This document shows, in pieces, positions 8,992 to 17,363 of a DNA stretch of 44,080 nt. Origin of the DNA: an uncultured Alphaproteobacteria bacterium. Its GTDB lineage: Bacteria > Pseudomonadota > Alphaproteobacteria > Micropepsales > Micropepsaceae. Made by a program: the position numbers and the translations under genes. Numbering within the stretch: the stretch's first letter is position 1; every line of letters begins with the position of its first letter. The DNA lies in NCBI GenBank assembly GCA_902825865.1, contig CADECX010000018.1, forward strand, positions 9,835-53,914. Direction: 5' to 3'. The notes under the pieces are model-generated. The model had not been told where the DNA came from, did no database searches, and was given only the letters and a program-made list of their open reading frames with translations.

Positions 8992-9014
8992 TCTAGGGCG
9001 CGGGACGTCCTAGA
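8992..9014. promoter_or_regulatory. Inverted repeat TCTAGG/CCTAGA before the oxidase operon
   Basis: TCTAGG (8992-8997) and CCTAGA (9009-9014) form a perfect 6-bp inverted repeat with an 11-bp spacer, about 70 bp upstream of the first oxidase start. The spacing suits a dimeric regulator operator. This is a pattern call only. Confidence 0.3.
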
Positions 9015-9084
9015 ATATCCCCCAAGAAACAAACTTTTGAGTGTGCTGCCGGGCTAATGCAGGCAGGCAACGGGGGATTCGACG

Positions 9085-10218
9085 ATGATGCCAGAAGACA
9101 AGGCCGCCCTGGCCGAAAAACCGCCTGCAGGAACAGCGTCGCGCCGCCAGGCCATCGCAGGTGTGGGAACGACCGTAGCCGCCGGCATGGTGGGCGCGGC
9201 GATGCCGGCATCGGCACAAAGTCCGGCACCGCTTCGCATGCCGGCACCGGCGCCGCTCCTGGTGCCGCGCGCGGACCTGGTGAATGTCCTCGAATACGAA
9301 GCGCAGGCGCGTCTGGTGTTGGGACCGGCGAAGGTCGCGCCGATTTTGGGCAGCGACCGGACCGTCACCGATCGCATCACCCTGCGTCCACGCATGAACA
9401 TCCCGACGCGGGATCTGGACTTGACCTGCACCTTGTTTGGCGACCAGCACTTCACGCCGATCATCGTCGGCCCCATGGCCGATCAGAAGCGCTTCCACTC
9501 CGAGGGCGAAGTCGCCATGGCGCGCGGAGCCTCCGCGGCAAAAGCTGCGATGGTGGTGAGCAGCGAGGCCAGTATGCCCTTGGCGGCAATTGCTCAGGCC
9601 GCCACGACTCCCTTGTGGCTGCAGGTCTATGCCAACAGTCCCAAAGTGAAGGATGTGCTTGCTGCGGCGGGTGCTGCCAAAGCGGTGATCGTGACGGTAA
9701 ACGCCACCGCCGGCGGGCCGACAATCCCAGCCTCGGCGCGCATCGATTGGTCCGCTGTCGATACCGTCGTCAAGGGCACCTCGCTGCCCGTGATTGTGAA
9801 GGGCATCACGAGTCCGCAAGACGCGAAGGAAGCTGTCGCCCGCGGAGTCAAGGGCGTGGTGGTGTCGAACTATCGCGGCGGCAATGCGGCGGCGCTTACC
9901 GGTACGCTGCTCCTCATCGCGCCGGTCGTTCAAACGGTTGGCGATCAGATTCCCGTGCTGGTCGACGGCAGTTTCCGCCGCGGCACCGACATCCTCAAGG
10001 CTCTCGCCTTTGGCGCGAAGGGTGTGTTGATCGGCCGGCCGGTCATGTGGGGGCTGGCGGCTTACGGTGCCGACGGCGTGCAGGGCGTTGTCGAAATGCT
10101 GCAGACCGAACTGGCGAGATATATGGCGATGTGTGGCCGCCCATCCCTCGCGGCGGTCAACTCCAGCCTGGTGCGTGTTCACGCGCCGCTTCCTGCGGCG
10201 AGCAACAACCGTGGCTGA
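9085..10218 (+). CDS. Exported FMN-dependent alpha-hydroxy-acid oxidase homologue with degenerate active site
   Basis: A 377-aa TIM-barrel protein of the glycolate oxidase/lactate dehydrogenase family with a twin-arginine leader (SRRQAIAGVG, then a hydrophobic run to 'PASAQ' near residue 45). FMN-contact elements remain: 'LWLQVYANS' (Q180, Y182), K239 in 'LPVIVKGI', and 'VLVDGSFRRGTD' with 'GVLIGRP'. The segment that carries the catalytic His and Arg in the family (SNHGGR in the next two genes) reads 'SNYRGGN', so the His is replaced by Y263. The conserved Asp is N206. It may bind FMN or ligand without turning over, or do different chemistry. It is the first gene of a tight four-gene operon, with a GGGGGA ribosome-binding site. 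A start at the second ATG (9088) is equally possible. Confidence 0.87.
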   Translation: MMPEDKAALAEKPPAGTASRRQAIAGVGTTVAAGMVGAAMPASAQSPAPLRMPAPAPLLVPRADLVNVLEYEAQARLVLGPAKVAPILGSDRTVTDRITLRPRMNIPTRDLDLTCTLFGDQHFTPIIVGPMADQKRFHSEGEVAMARGASAAKAAMVVSSEASMPLAAIAQAATTPLWLQVYANSPKVKDVLAAAGAAKAVIVTVNATAGGPTIPASARIDWSAVDTVVKGTSLPVIVKGITSPQDAKEAVARGVKGVVVSNYRGGNAAALTGTLLLIAPVVQTVGDQIPVLVDGSFRRGTDILKALAFGAKGVLIGRPVMWGLAAYGADGVQGVVEMLQTELARYMAMCGRPSLAAVNSSLVRVHAPLPAASNNRG

Positions 10219-11431
10219 TATCGAACGGTCATGGCTCACAAATCCTTCGCGGCGAATGGCCTTGGCTCGTATGGCGGGGCTGATGGCGGGCTCGCCCATT
10301 GCCGCGGCGGTGGCCCAGATCGACCCGAAACCCCTCAGCGAACATCGCCGCGTGCTGAGCCTGGCCGAGATGCAGACGGCCTTCGATTTCGAGCCCGTCT
10401 TTTTCGGCAATGTGCTCTTGCCGGTCTATGACTATACGGCGCATGGCGACGGATCGGAGTTCACGCTGCGGCGCAATCGCCAGGCGTTCGACTGGGTCGA
10501 CATCGTGCCGGTCCGCGCCGCCATCCCGCCATCGCAGGTCGATCTTTCGTCCGAATTGCTCGGCGTGAAGATGAAATTCCCGATCATCGTGGCGCCGACG
10601 GCGGCGATGGTTCCCTTGCATCCGGAGGGAGAGACCGGAATGTTCAAGGCGTCAGCCGCGGCCTCCAACACGCTGATGATGCTGAGCGTCAACACCAGCA
10701 CGCCGCATGCCCAGGTCATTGCGGGCGCACCCGGCGGCACGCTGTGGGCCCAGTTTTATCCGTTGGAGAATCTCACCAATACCCAGCGCTCGATGGACAC
10801 GTTCCAGAATGCCGGCTGCAACGGCATCATCGTCACCATCGATCAGCAATCATCCTTCTACGAACGCACGCAGCAGGACCGCAATTTCGGCGGGCGCGTT
10901 GCGCCGGGCCGCGCCACGGGGACCACGGCCGCGGCTCTCACCGGTGCGGCGCGGTACCGGATCAACGGCGGACGGGTCTGGTACACTTGGCAATATATCG
11001 ACGCCGTGCGGAAAATGGTCAAAGGCCCGCTGGTGCTCAAAGGGATTCTGGATCCGGAAGACGCCAGGCTGGCGATTGAGCACGGCGCCGATGCGATCAT
11101 CGTGTCCAATCATGGCGGGCGCTCGATGGACTATGGTCCGTCGTCGCTGGAGGTTCTGCCGGAGATCGCGGCGGCCGTGAATGGCCGGATTCCCATCCTG
11201 TTCGACAGTGGCATCCGCCGTGGTACGGACATTTTCAAGGCGCTTGCCTTGGGGGCCAACGGCGTTTGTCTGGGACGGACGACGCGGTGGGGCCTCGGGG
11301 CATTCGGCATCGCCGGCGCCCAGCGTCTGATCGAAATGCTGCAGCAGGAACTGGTTCAGGTGGCCGCGGCGTGCGGATGCGCCAAGCTGCCGGACATCAA
11401 CAAGACGACGGTCAAGACCAACTTGGTATAG
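10211..11431 (+). CDS. Exported FMN-dependent alpha-hydroxy-acid oxidase (tandem copy 2)
   Basis: A 406-aa member of the FMN-dependent 2-hydroxy-acid dehydrogenase family, which oxidises L-2-hydroxy acids to 2-oxo acids. All key residues are present: Q181 and Y183 in 'TLWAQFYP', D211, K277 in 'LVLKGILDPEDARLAIEHG', and the catalytic H301 and R304 in 'VSNHGGRSMDY'. The N-terminus 'NPSRRMALARMAGLMAG' ending 'AAAVAQ' looks like an atypical twin-arginine leader. The GTG start at 10211 overlaps the previous gene by 8 bp and gives the same N-terminus as copy 3 (MADIE..W). It is a close paralogue of copy 3. The substrate is unknown. Confidence 0.93.
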   Translation: MADIERSWLTNPSRRMALARMAGLMAGSPIAAAVAQIDPKPLSEHRRVLSLAEMQTAFDFEPVFFGNVLLPVYDYTAHGDGSEFTLRRNRQAFDWVDIVPVRAAIPPSQVDLSSELLGVKMKFPIIVAPTAAMVPLHPEGETGMFKASAAASNTLMMLSVNTSTPHAQVIAGAPGGTLWAQFYPLENLTNTQRSMDTFQNAGCNGIIVTIDQQSSFYERTQQDRNFGGRVAPGRATGTTAAALTGAARYRINGGRVWYTWQYIDAVRKMVKGPLVLKGILDPEDARLAIEHGADAIIVSNHGGRSMDYGPSSLEVLPEIAAAVNGRIPILFDSGIRRGTDIFKALALGANGVCLGRTTRWGLGAFGIAGAQRLIEMLQQELVQVAAACGCAKLPDINKTTVKTNLV

Positions 11432-11440
11432 AGCGAAAAA

Positions 11441-12715
11441 ATGGCCGATATCGAGAAAGCCTGGCTGACAAGTCCTTCCCGGCGCAAGGCGTTGGCCCGC
11501 CTGGCCGGGTTCATGGCGGCCTCGCAGGCGGGCGCGGCCATGGCGCAACAAGATCCGGGCAAGCCCCTCAGTGAAATTCGCCGCATACCCGGTCTGGCCG
11601 AGATGCGGACGGCTTTCGACTTTCAGCCGGTTTTCGCCGGCAATCTGGTCCCCACCATATCCGAGTACACGGCGCATGGTGACGGATCGGAGTTCACCTT
11701 GCGGCGCAATCGCCAGGCGTTCGATTGGGTCGATATCGTGCCGGCCCGCACGCCCGTCCCGGCATCGCAGGTCGACCTCTCGTCCGAGTTGCTCGGCGTG
11801 AAAATGAAATTTCCGATGCTGGTCGCGCCGTCATCCGGGCAGAACGGCCTGCATCCGGAAGGAGAAGGCGGGATGTTCAAGGGCGCGACCGCGGCCTCGA
11901 ACATGGTGGACATACTGGCCGGCGCCAGCGGCGGTTCGGTGAAGGCAAGCCTGACCGCCACGCCCGGCGGCACCCTGTGGGCGCAGCATTACCCGATCGA
12001 GAATCTGACCGGCATGCAGCGGGCGCTGGAAGACATCCAGAATGCCGGCGCCAAATCCATTGTCGTCACCGTCGATCAAACGGCCTCGGTTTACGAACGG
12101 ACCTTGCTGATCCGCAATCTTGGCGGGCGCGTCGCCGGCACAGCAGGCCAAGGCGGTGGTAATGCCGCCGCCGCCGCCGCTGCTGCCGCTGCCGCCAAGG
12201 CTGCCGCCGGTGGCCCGGCGGTGCCCGGTTCGGTGCGTTACCGGGTCAGCGACAGGCGGTTGTGGTACTCGTGGCAATATATCGACGCCGTGCGCAAAGT
12301 CGCCAAGGATAAGCTGCTGGTGAAAGGCATTCTGGATCCGGAAGACGCTAGGCTGGCGATCGAGCACGGCGTGGACGCGATCATTGTGTCCAACCACGGC
12401 GCGCGCTCGATGGACTATGCGCCATCGTCGCTGGAAGTCCTGCCGGAGATCGTGGCGGCGGTGAACGGCCGGATTCCCGTCCTGTTCGATAGCGGCATCC
12501 GCCGCGGCGCCGACATCTTCAAGGCGCTGGCATTGGGGGCCAGCGGCGTGTGTCTGGGACGGGCTGCCCGCTGGGGCCTTGGCGCATTCGGCGCTGCCGG
12601 CGCACAGCGCGTGTTCGAGATTTTGCAGCAGGAACTCGTCCAGACGGCCGCTGCCGCCGGATGCGCCAGGCTGTCGGATATCAACAAGACAAAGGTCAAC
12701 GCCAACTTCGTCTAG
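11441..12715 (+). CDS. Exported FMN-dependent alpha-hydroxy-acid oxidase (tandem copy 3, polyalanine insert)
   Basis: A 424-aa paralogue of the preceding gene, 9 bp downstream; long stretches are nearly the same even at the DNA level (for example around 11670-11750 and 10440-10510), which indicates a fairly recent duplication. D212, K295, H319 and R322 keep the catalytic set. It differs by a flexible insert at about 235-260 rich in Gly and Ala, with 11 consecutive Ala codons (12164-12196). That insert lies in the loop that covers the active site in family structures, so it may alter substrate access. Its leader resembles that of copy 2 (SPSRRKALARLAGFMAA). The operon continues 12 bp later with the hydrolase gene. 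Confidence 0.93.
   Translation: MADIEKAWLTSPSRRKALARLAGFMAASQAGAAMAQQDPGKPLSEIRRIPGLAEMRTAFDFQPVFAGNLVPTISEYTAHGDGSEFTLRRNRQAFDWVDIVPARTPVPASQVDLSSELLGVKMKFPMLVAPSSGQNGLHPEGEGGMFKGATAASNMVDILAGASGGSVKASLTATPGGTLWAQHYPIENLTGMQRALEDIQNAGAKSIVVTVDQTASVYERTLLIRNLGGRVAGTAGQGGGNAAAAAAAAAAAKAAAGGPAVPGSVRYRVSDRRLWYSWQYIDAVRKVAKDKLLVKGILDPEDARLAIEHGVDAIIVSNHGARSMDYAPSSLEVLPEIVAAVNGRIPVLFDSGIRRGADIFKALALGASGVCLGRAARWGLGAFGAAGAQRVFEILQQELVQTAAAAGCARLSDINKTKVNANFV
12164..12196 (+). repeat. GCC/GCT trinucleotide tract coding for 11 alanines
   Basis: Eleven in-frame GCC or GCT codons (Ala242-Ala252 of oxidase copy 3) form a simple-sequence tract absent from copy 2. Tracts of this kind can change length by whole codons through slippage. 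Confidence 0.85.
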
Positions 12716-12727
12716 TGGGAGGGGTTT

Positions 12728-13864
12728 ATGATCCAGGATCGCCGCCATGTCTTGAAGGCCGTCGGCGTCGGCGCCCCGCTGATCATGGCGGGCATGGGCG
12801 CCCGCGCGGCCTATGCCGCCTTTGCAACCAATGTCGCGGTCGCCGGCAACGCCTTCCATATCAATGGCCAGCCCACCTATCCGGGACGCTCCTTTCGCGG
12901 CAACAAGATCGAGGGGCTGTTGTTCACCTCGCGCATGGTGAACTGCATCATCAACGATCAGAATCCCGAAACCCGCGGCATGTGGGCCTGGCGCGACGGA
13001 CCCTGGGATCCCGAGCGCAACACCAATGAATTCATTGCCGCGCTTCCGCGTTACAGATCGCATGGGCTGACCTCGGTGGCCTTCAACATCCAGGGCGGAA
13101 GTCCGATGGGCTATGGCTGGCATCAGCCCTGGCATACCAGCGGCTATACGGCGGACGGCCATCTGCTGCCCGACTATCGCGCGCGGCTGTTGCGGGTGCT
13201 GGATGCGTTGGACGCGAACGGAATGGTCGCGGTGCTGGGGTTCTTTTATCTCAATGCCACGCCGGCCCTGAAAGACGAAAGCGCCGTCATTCGCGCGGCG
13301 GATGAGGTCACGGATGTGATCTGCGGCAGGGGCTATACCAACGTCATCATCGAAGTGGCCAATGAATCCGATATCCCGCGCTGGCCGCATGCGATCATCA
13401 AGCCCGGCCGCGCCCATGAGCTGGTGATGCGTGTGCAAGAACGCAGCAAAGGCAAAATCAAAAACCAGGCGGGACGCCTGTTGGTCAGTACCAGCTATGT
13501 GATTGAAAGCACCTTGCCCGAAAGACTGCTGCAGGTTGCCGATGTCGTGCTGTGGCATGGCAATGGCTTGCCCAATCCGCAGGCGATCCATGCCCGCGCC
13601 AAGTCGATCCGCGCCAGCGCCGGGTACAGGGGGCAGCCTTTGCTGAACAATGAGGATGACCATTTCGATTTCGACAAGGCGGAAAACAACATGACGGCGA
13701 CAATCGAGGAATATAGCGGCTGGGGCTATTTCGATTATCGCCAGATTCGGGAACCGTTTGAGGACGGCTATCAAAGCCTGCCGGTGGATTGGGGGATCAA
13801 TTCGACCCGCAAGAAGGGCTTCTTCGGCCTGTTGGCGCAGGCAACCGGAAGCGCACCGGTATAA
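12728..13864 (+). CDS. Exported GH5-like glycoside hydrolase (cellulase-fold protein)
   Basis: A 378-aa protein with a twin-arginine leader (QDRRHVLKAVG, cleavage near 'ARAAYA' at residue 30). The body reads like a TIM-barrel glycosidase of clan GH-A: an 'AFHINGQPTYPGRSFRG' opening, a beta-strand 4 end 'VIIEVANES' with the Asn-Glu pair (E213, candidate acid/base), and 'GQPLLNNEDDHF' (E309, candidate nucleophile). Relatives are annotated as cellulase-like or DUF4038-type proteins; the polysaccharide or glycoside attacked is unknown. It is the fourth gene of the oxidase operon, which suggests that its product feeds the oxidases (inference). Confidence 0.7.
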   Translation: MIQDRRHVLKAVGVGAPLIMAGMGARAAYAAFATNVAVAGNAFHINGQPTYPGRSFRGNKIEGLLFTSRMVNCIINDQNPETRGMWAWRDGPWDPERNTNEFIAALPRYRSHGLTSVAFNIQGGSPMGYGWHQPWHTSGYTADGHLLPDYRARLLRVLDALDANGMVAVLGFFYLNATPALKDESAVIRAADEVTDVICGRGYTNVIIEVANESDIPRWPHAIIKPGRAHELVMRVQERSKGKIKNQAGRLLVSTSYVIESTLPERLLQVADVVLWHGNGLPNPQAIHARAKSIRASAGYRGQPLLNNEDDHFDFDKAENNMTATIEEYSGWGYFDYRQIREPFEDGYQSLPVDWGINSTRKKGFFGLLAQATGSAPV

Positions 13865-14004
13865 TCGGATAGCGCCATCGGCCCCGCAGCTATGTCTCGC
13901 TGCAACGCGGTAGAAACGGACGGTTCGCCGGTGCTTGGCGGCCCGCACCGAATATGGCTAATTTGCCGGCGCGGGCCGCCAGAAATCACCGCTCGGGGAT
14001 GACA

Positions 14005-15960
14005 ATGAAAAATCGCAAAGCGGGACTGTTTCTTACTCTTTTGGGGTTCGGACTGACGACCTCCGCGCTGGGCCAATCCGGCCCGACCGAATGGAAGGAT
14101 TGGGGCGGCGACGTCGCCCGCACCCATTATTCCCGCCTCAATCAGATCACCGCGGCCAATGTCTCGCAGCTGAAGCCGGTCTGGGTTTGGGACAGCGGCA
14201 GTTTCGGACGCAGTTTTGAGATCACGCCGCTGATGCTCGGCGGGCTTCTCTATATTTCCGAAACCCAGAGCGGCGACATCATCGCGCTGCAGCCCGAGAC
14301 CGGCAAGGAAGTCTGGCGCGCCAAGGCGCCTGTCAGTGTCGGCAAGAGCATCAACCGGCGCGGCCTGGCTTATTGGGGCGGTGACGGCACCATGAAGCCC
14401 CGGATCGTGGCGATCTGGGGTCATGTCATGTTCGGCTTCGACTTGAAGACCGGCCAGCTGTCTTCGGACTGGCCCACCACCGGTTTGGATATCGGCTTGC
14501 CCAATCCGGCGCAAGGCGGGCGGATCGGCGGCGGCGCTTTCGCGGCTTCCCCGCCCATCATCTACAAGAACCTGATCATCACCGCGGCGGCTTCCGGCTT
14601 CCAGCCGGCTCCCGCGCAGCCCGCCGATCCGCATGCAAATGACCTGCGAACGGGCAAGCTGGTGTGGACCACACGGGTCATTCCCGGCGCGGGCGAACCA
14701 GGCGGCGACAGCTGGGGACCGGATACGCAGAGTGTGGTGGGCAGCGGCGCCTGGGGCATGCTGGCGCTGGATGAAGCGACCGGCACCGTTTATCTCCCCA
14801 CCGATACCGGCAATCCCGATTATGTCGGCATCTGGCGCCCGGGCGACAATGCCGGGGCCAATTCCACCCTGGCGCTGGACGCGGAGACCGGCAAGATAAA
14901 GTGGCGCTTCCAGAACATCCATCACGATATTTTCGATTTGGATACCAACGCCGCGCCCTCACCGGTGGAAATCACCAAAGGCGGAAAAAAGCTCAAGGTG
15001 GTCGTACAGGTCACCAAGCAGGCGATGCTGTGGATTCTGGACGCCATCACCGGCAAGCCCATCCATCCTTATGAAGAACGCGCGGTGGCGCAGAGCACCA
15101 TACCGGGCGAAAAAACCTCGCCCACCCAGCCTTTCACCATTCTTCCCCCGCCGCTGATTCCGTCAACCGTGCGGCGGGATTTTCTGGCTACGCTTTCTCC
15201 CCAGGCGCATGAGGAATGCATCGCCTTGTGGAATGAAAGAAAGCTGTCGGACGTGGGGCCTTTTTCGCCGCCGGCGAAAGACGGCGCCTGGGGCCTGATG
15301 AGTATCGGCGCCATCGGCGGCACCGACTGGGGCGGCGCTTCCATCGATCTGGAACGCGGCGTCGCCTTCCTCACCGTTTCGAACCAGCCCACCATGATCA
15401 CCGTGACCCCGACCACCGAAGGGGTGAAGGGCAATGGCGGCTTGCGTTCCATTACCGGCAATGTCCGCTTTGCCGACAAGAATGGACGCAGCTGCAACGG
15501 CGGCCGCCAGGGCGAGCTTGCCGCCATCAATCTGGCGTCAGGCCAGATCGTATGGCGCGTACCGCTGGGTTCCATGGAAGAGGAATACGGCCCGGGCGCC
15601 AAGGATATGGGCGCGACCGCCATCGGACCCACTTTGGCGACGCGTGGCGGCATCGTCTTCGCATCGGCGTCCGACGATCGTTTCCATGCCCATGACTCGC
15701 GCACGGGCAAGCTGTTGTGGCAAACCAAAATGGCGTCCTCCGCCGATGCCGGGCCGATGACTTATATCGGCAAGGATGGCCGCCAATATGTGGTGATCGC
15801 GGCGGGCGGACCGGGCAATGCCAGGCAGCCTTCGGAACGGGATCGTTTTCAATACCAACAGATCCTGGTGGCCTTCGCGCTTCCCCGGCCCGGTGACAAG
15901 GTGCTGGATATCGTGACCCCTTATCCCAAACGCGCCCCGCAACCGGGCGCAAAGCCCTGA
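14005..15960 (+). CDS. PQQ-dependent dehydrogenase (quinoprotein, eight-bladed propeller)
   Basis: A 651-aa secreted quinoprotein with a Sec signal peptide (to about 'TTSALGQS'). The mature start 'WGGDVARTHYSRLNQITAAN' is typical of PQQ alcohol and glucose dehydrogenases, as are repeated propeller motifs such as 'GDIIALQPETGKEVWRAKAP', 'LALDAETGKIKWRFQNIHHD' and 'ELAAINLASGQIVWRVPLG'. There is no CxxCH haem site, so electrons must pass to a separate acceptor or the quinone pool. The start at 14005 is preferred over 13999 because the GGGG ribosome-binding site is 6 nt upstream. It is 140 bp after the hydrolase gene and may share its transcript. The substrate is probably a sugar or alcohol. No PQQ synthesis genes are in the window. 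Confidence 0.88.
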   Translation: MKNRKAGLFLTLLGFGLTTSALGQSGPTEWKDWGGDVARTHYSRLNQITAANVSQLKPVWVWDSGSFGRSFEITPLMLGGLLYISETQSGDIIALQPETGKEVWRAKAPVSVGKSINRRGLAYWGGDGTMKPRIVAIWGHVMFGFDLKTGQLSSDWPTTGLDIGLPNPAQGGRIGGGAFAASPPIIYKNLIITAAASGFQPAPAQPADPHANDLRTGKLVWTTRVIPGAGEPGGDSWGPDTQSVVGSGAWGMLALDEATGTVYLPTDTGNPDYVGIWRPGDNAGANSTLALDAETGKIKWRFQNIHHDIFDLDTNAAPSPVEITKGGKKLKVVVQVTKQAMLWILDAITGKPIHPYEERAVAQSTIPGEKTSPTQPFTILPPPLIPSTVRRDFLATLSPQAHEECIALWNERKLSDVGPFSPPAKDGAWGLMSIGAIGGTDWGGASIDLERGVAFLTVSNQPTMITVTPTTEGVKGNGGLRSITGNVRFADKNGRSCNGGRQGELAAINLASGQIVWRVPLGSMEEEYGPGAKDMGATAIGPTLATRGGIVFASASDDRFHAHDSRTGKLLWQTKMASSADAGPMTYIGKDGRQYVVIAAGGPGNARQPSERDRFQYQQILVAFALPRPGDKVLDIVTPYPKRAPQPGAKP

Positions 15961-15978
15961 TCGACGGTTTGCTCCCGC

Positions 15979-16323
15979 CTATCTGACTTTTTCGGCTTTT
16001 TTCCTGCGCCTGGGCGTATTCTGCGCGGCGGCTTCCGCCAGGGAGGTATTGTCCAGAATGGCGCTGGCCGCATCGCGCACTTCGCGCATCAGGCGTCGCA
16101 CTTCGCAGGTTTTCTCGTCCTCGCAGTCGGCGCAGCGGCGGTAGAATTTGACGCTGGCGCAAGGCAGCGGCGCCAAGGGGCCGTCGACGGCGCGCACGAT
16201 CGCGGCAATGGAAATTTCGGCGGCGGGACGCGCCAGGGAATAACCGCCTTCGCGGCCGCGCGTGCTTTGCACCAATCCGTGGCGCCTGAGTTCAAAGAAA
16301 ATCAGGTCCAGGAATTTCTTGGG
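15979..16323 (-). pseudogene. Rrf2 family regulator, N-terminus missing
   Basis: The frame encodes the C-terminal two thirds of an Rrf2-type winged-helix regulator: 'PKKFLDLIFFELRRHGLV', 'STRGREGGYSLARP', and a cysteine cluster 'CADCEDEKTC' that in relatives binds an Fe-S cluster or senses redox state. The first ~35-40 residues (the MRLS...AL helix and first HTH helix) are absent. Rrf2 likeness ends abruptly at 16323, where the opposite strand turns into an ABC permease end. A short product from the GTG at 16275 is conceivable but would lack DNA-binding helices. Confidence 0.8.
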
Positions 16324-16471
16324 ATATCTGATGGTCTATAGCCGCCAACTGTTCCAGCTGGATGTGATGGTGGCGGTGATGCTGGTGATCGCCCTTATCG
16401 GTCTTCTATTGGACCGCGCCCTGGCCTTGGGCGAAACCTGGTTGAGCCGCCGCTATGGTGGTGCGGCATGA
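16319..16471 (+). pseudogene. ABC transporter permease 1, C-terminal fragment
   Basis: The last 50 residues of a sulfonate/nitrate/taurine-type (SsuC/TauC-like) permease. The segment 'LGYLMVYSRQLFQLDVMVAV' is followed by a membrane helix 'LVIALIGLLLDRALAL' and a polar tail. Everything upstream is missing: the frame runs straight into the truncated Rrf2 gene on the other strand. Its stop overlaps the next start (ATGA, 16468-16471), the natural joint of a two-permease operon. Confidence 0.8.
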
Positions 16472-16968
16472 TGCGGCTTCGAAATATTCTCGGCTCGGGT
16501 GCCGTGCTTCCGTTTTTGCTGCTGTTGAGCTGGGCGGCCAGCGTCCGATTGGGTTTTCTGGATGCGCGAATTTGGTCGTCTCCCGAACAGGTACTGGCGA
16601 GCGCTTGGGTGCTATTGCAAGACGGCAGCCTTGCCACCGCCTTGGCGGCCAGCCTGAAACGCGATCTTGCGGGCTTTGCAATCGGGGCGGGGTTGGGCCT
16701 GCCGCTGGGATTGTTGCTGGCGCGGGTGCGCCTGGCGGACCGGCTGTTGTCGCCGACCTTGAATGCCACGCGCCAAGTGGCGCTGTTTGCCTGGGTGCCT
16801 TTTCTTTCCCTGTGGCTTGGCAATGGCGAGCAAGGGCGCATTGCCTTCATCGCCCTGGCCGCCTTCTTTCCCGTCCTGCTGAACAGCCATCTTGGCGCGG
16901 CCCATATTGAGGCGCGCCATCTGGAAGTCGCGCGCGTACTGTGCCTGAGACCGCACAGGGTGTTTCTC
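16468..16968 (+). pseudogene. ABC transporter permease 2, N-terminal fragment
   Basis: The first ~167 residues of a second SsuC-like permease: N-terminal membrane helix 'VLPFLLLLSWAASV', 'PSPEQV'-like segment 'SSPEQVLASAWVLL', helix 'LAGFAIGAGLGLPLGLLLAR', and the start of the EAA loop 'EARHLEVARVL'. Likeness stops near 16968, just before the EAA loop would continue, where sequence of a second Rrf2 gene takes over. No ATPase or binding-protein gene is nearby, so it cannot form a transporter. Confidence 0.8.
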
Positions 16969-17316
16969 CCAAATTCCTGGAGGCAATCCTCCTGGAGTTG
17001 CGCAAGTCGGGTCTTCTGGTCAGTCATCGCGGCCGCAATGGCGGCTTCCAACTCGCGCGCGCCCCGGAACAGATCAGTTTCGCGGATGTGGTGCGCGTGA
17101 CCGATGGCTCACTGGCGCTTGCGCTCTGTGTCAATGGCGCCGGCCAAATGCGCGGATTGTTTCGGAGAGGAATTCTGCCAAATCCGCCACGCGCTTTTAA
17201 GGGCGCGGGTTCAGACCGATGCGGTGTTGCGCGCCTATGATCTTGCCGGCGCGGCGGCACGATCTCGCGAAGGCATTTATCCTGTTCTTGATGCGGCGCA
17301 CCAAGCCGCGAATTGA
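16941..17316 (+). pseudogene. Second Rrf2 family regulator, N-terminus missing and frameshifted
   Basis: 'GVSPKFLEAILLELRKSGLL' and 'SHRGRNGGFQLARAP' are the Rrf2 recognition helix and wing; the N-terminal ~30 residues are missing. After 'SLALALCVN' (near 17130) the frame is lost. The natural C-terminus continues in the +1-shifted frame as 'APAKCADCFGEEFCQIRHAL' and runs to a TGA at 17316. The gene is thus broken twice. Its truncation point is the same codon region as in the inverted Rrf2 fragment at 15979-16323. Confidence 0.8.
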
Positions 17317-17363
17317 TACCTCCCCCCGGATATGTTTGACTGGGAAAAACGGGGGAACAGTCG

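Noticed and set aside
11831..13948. 705-codon open frame on the minus strand
   Set aside because: Shadow of oxidase copy 3 and the GH5-like gene; low-complexity composition and no start context.
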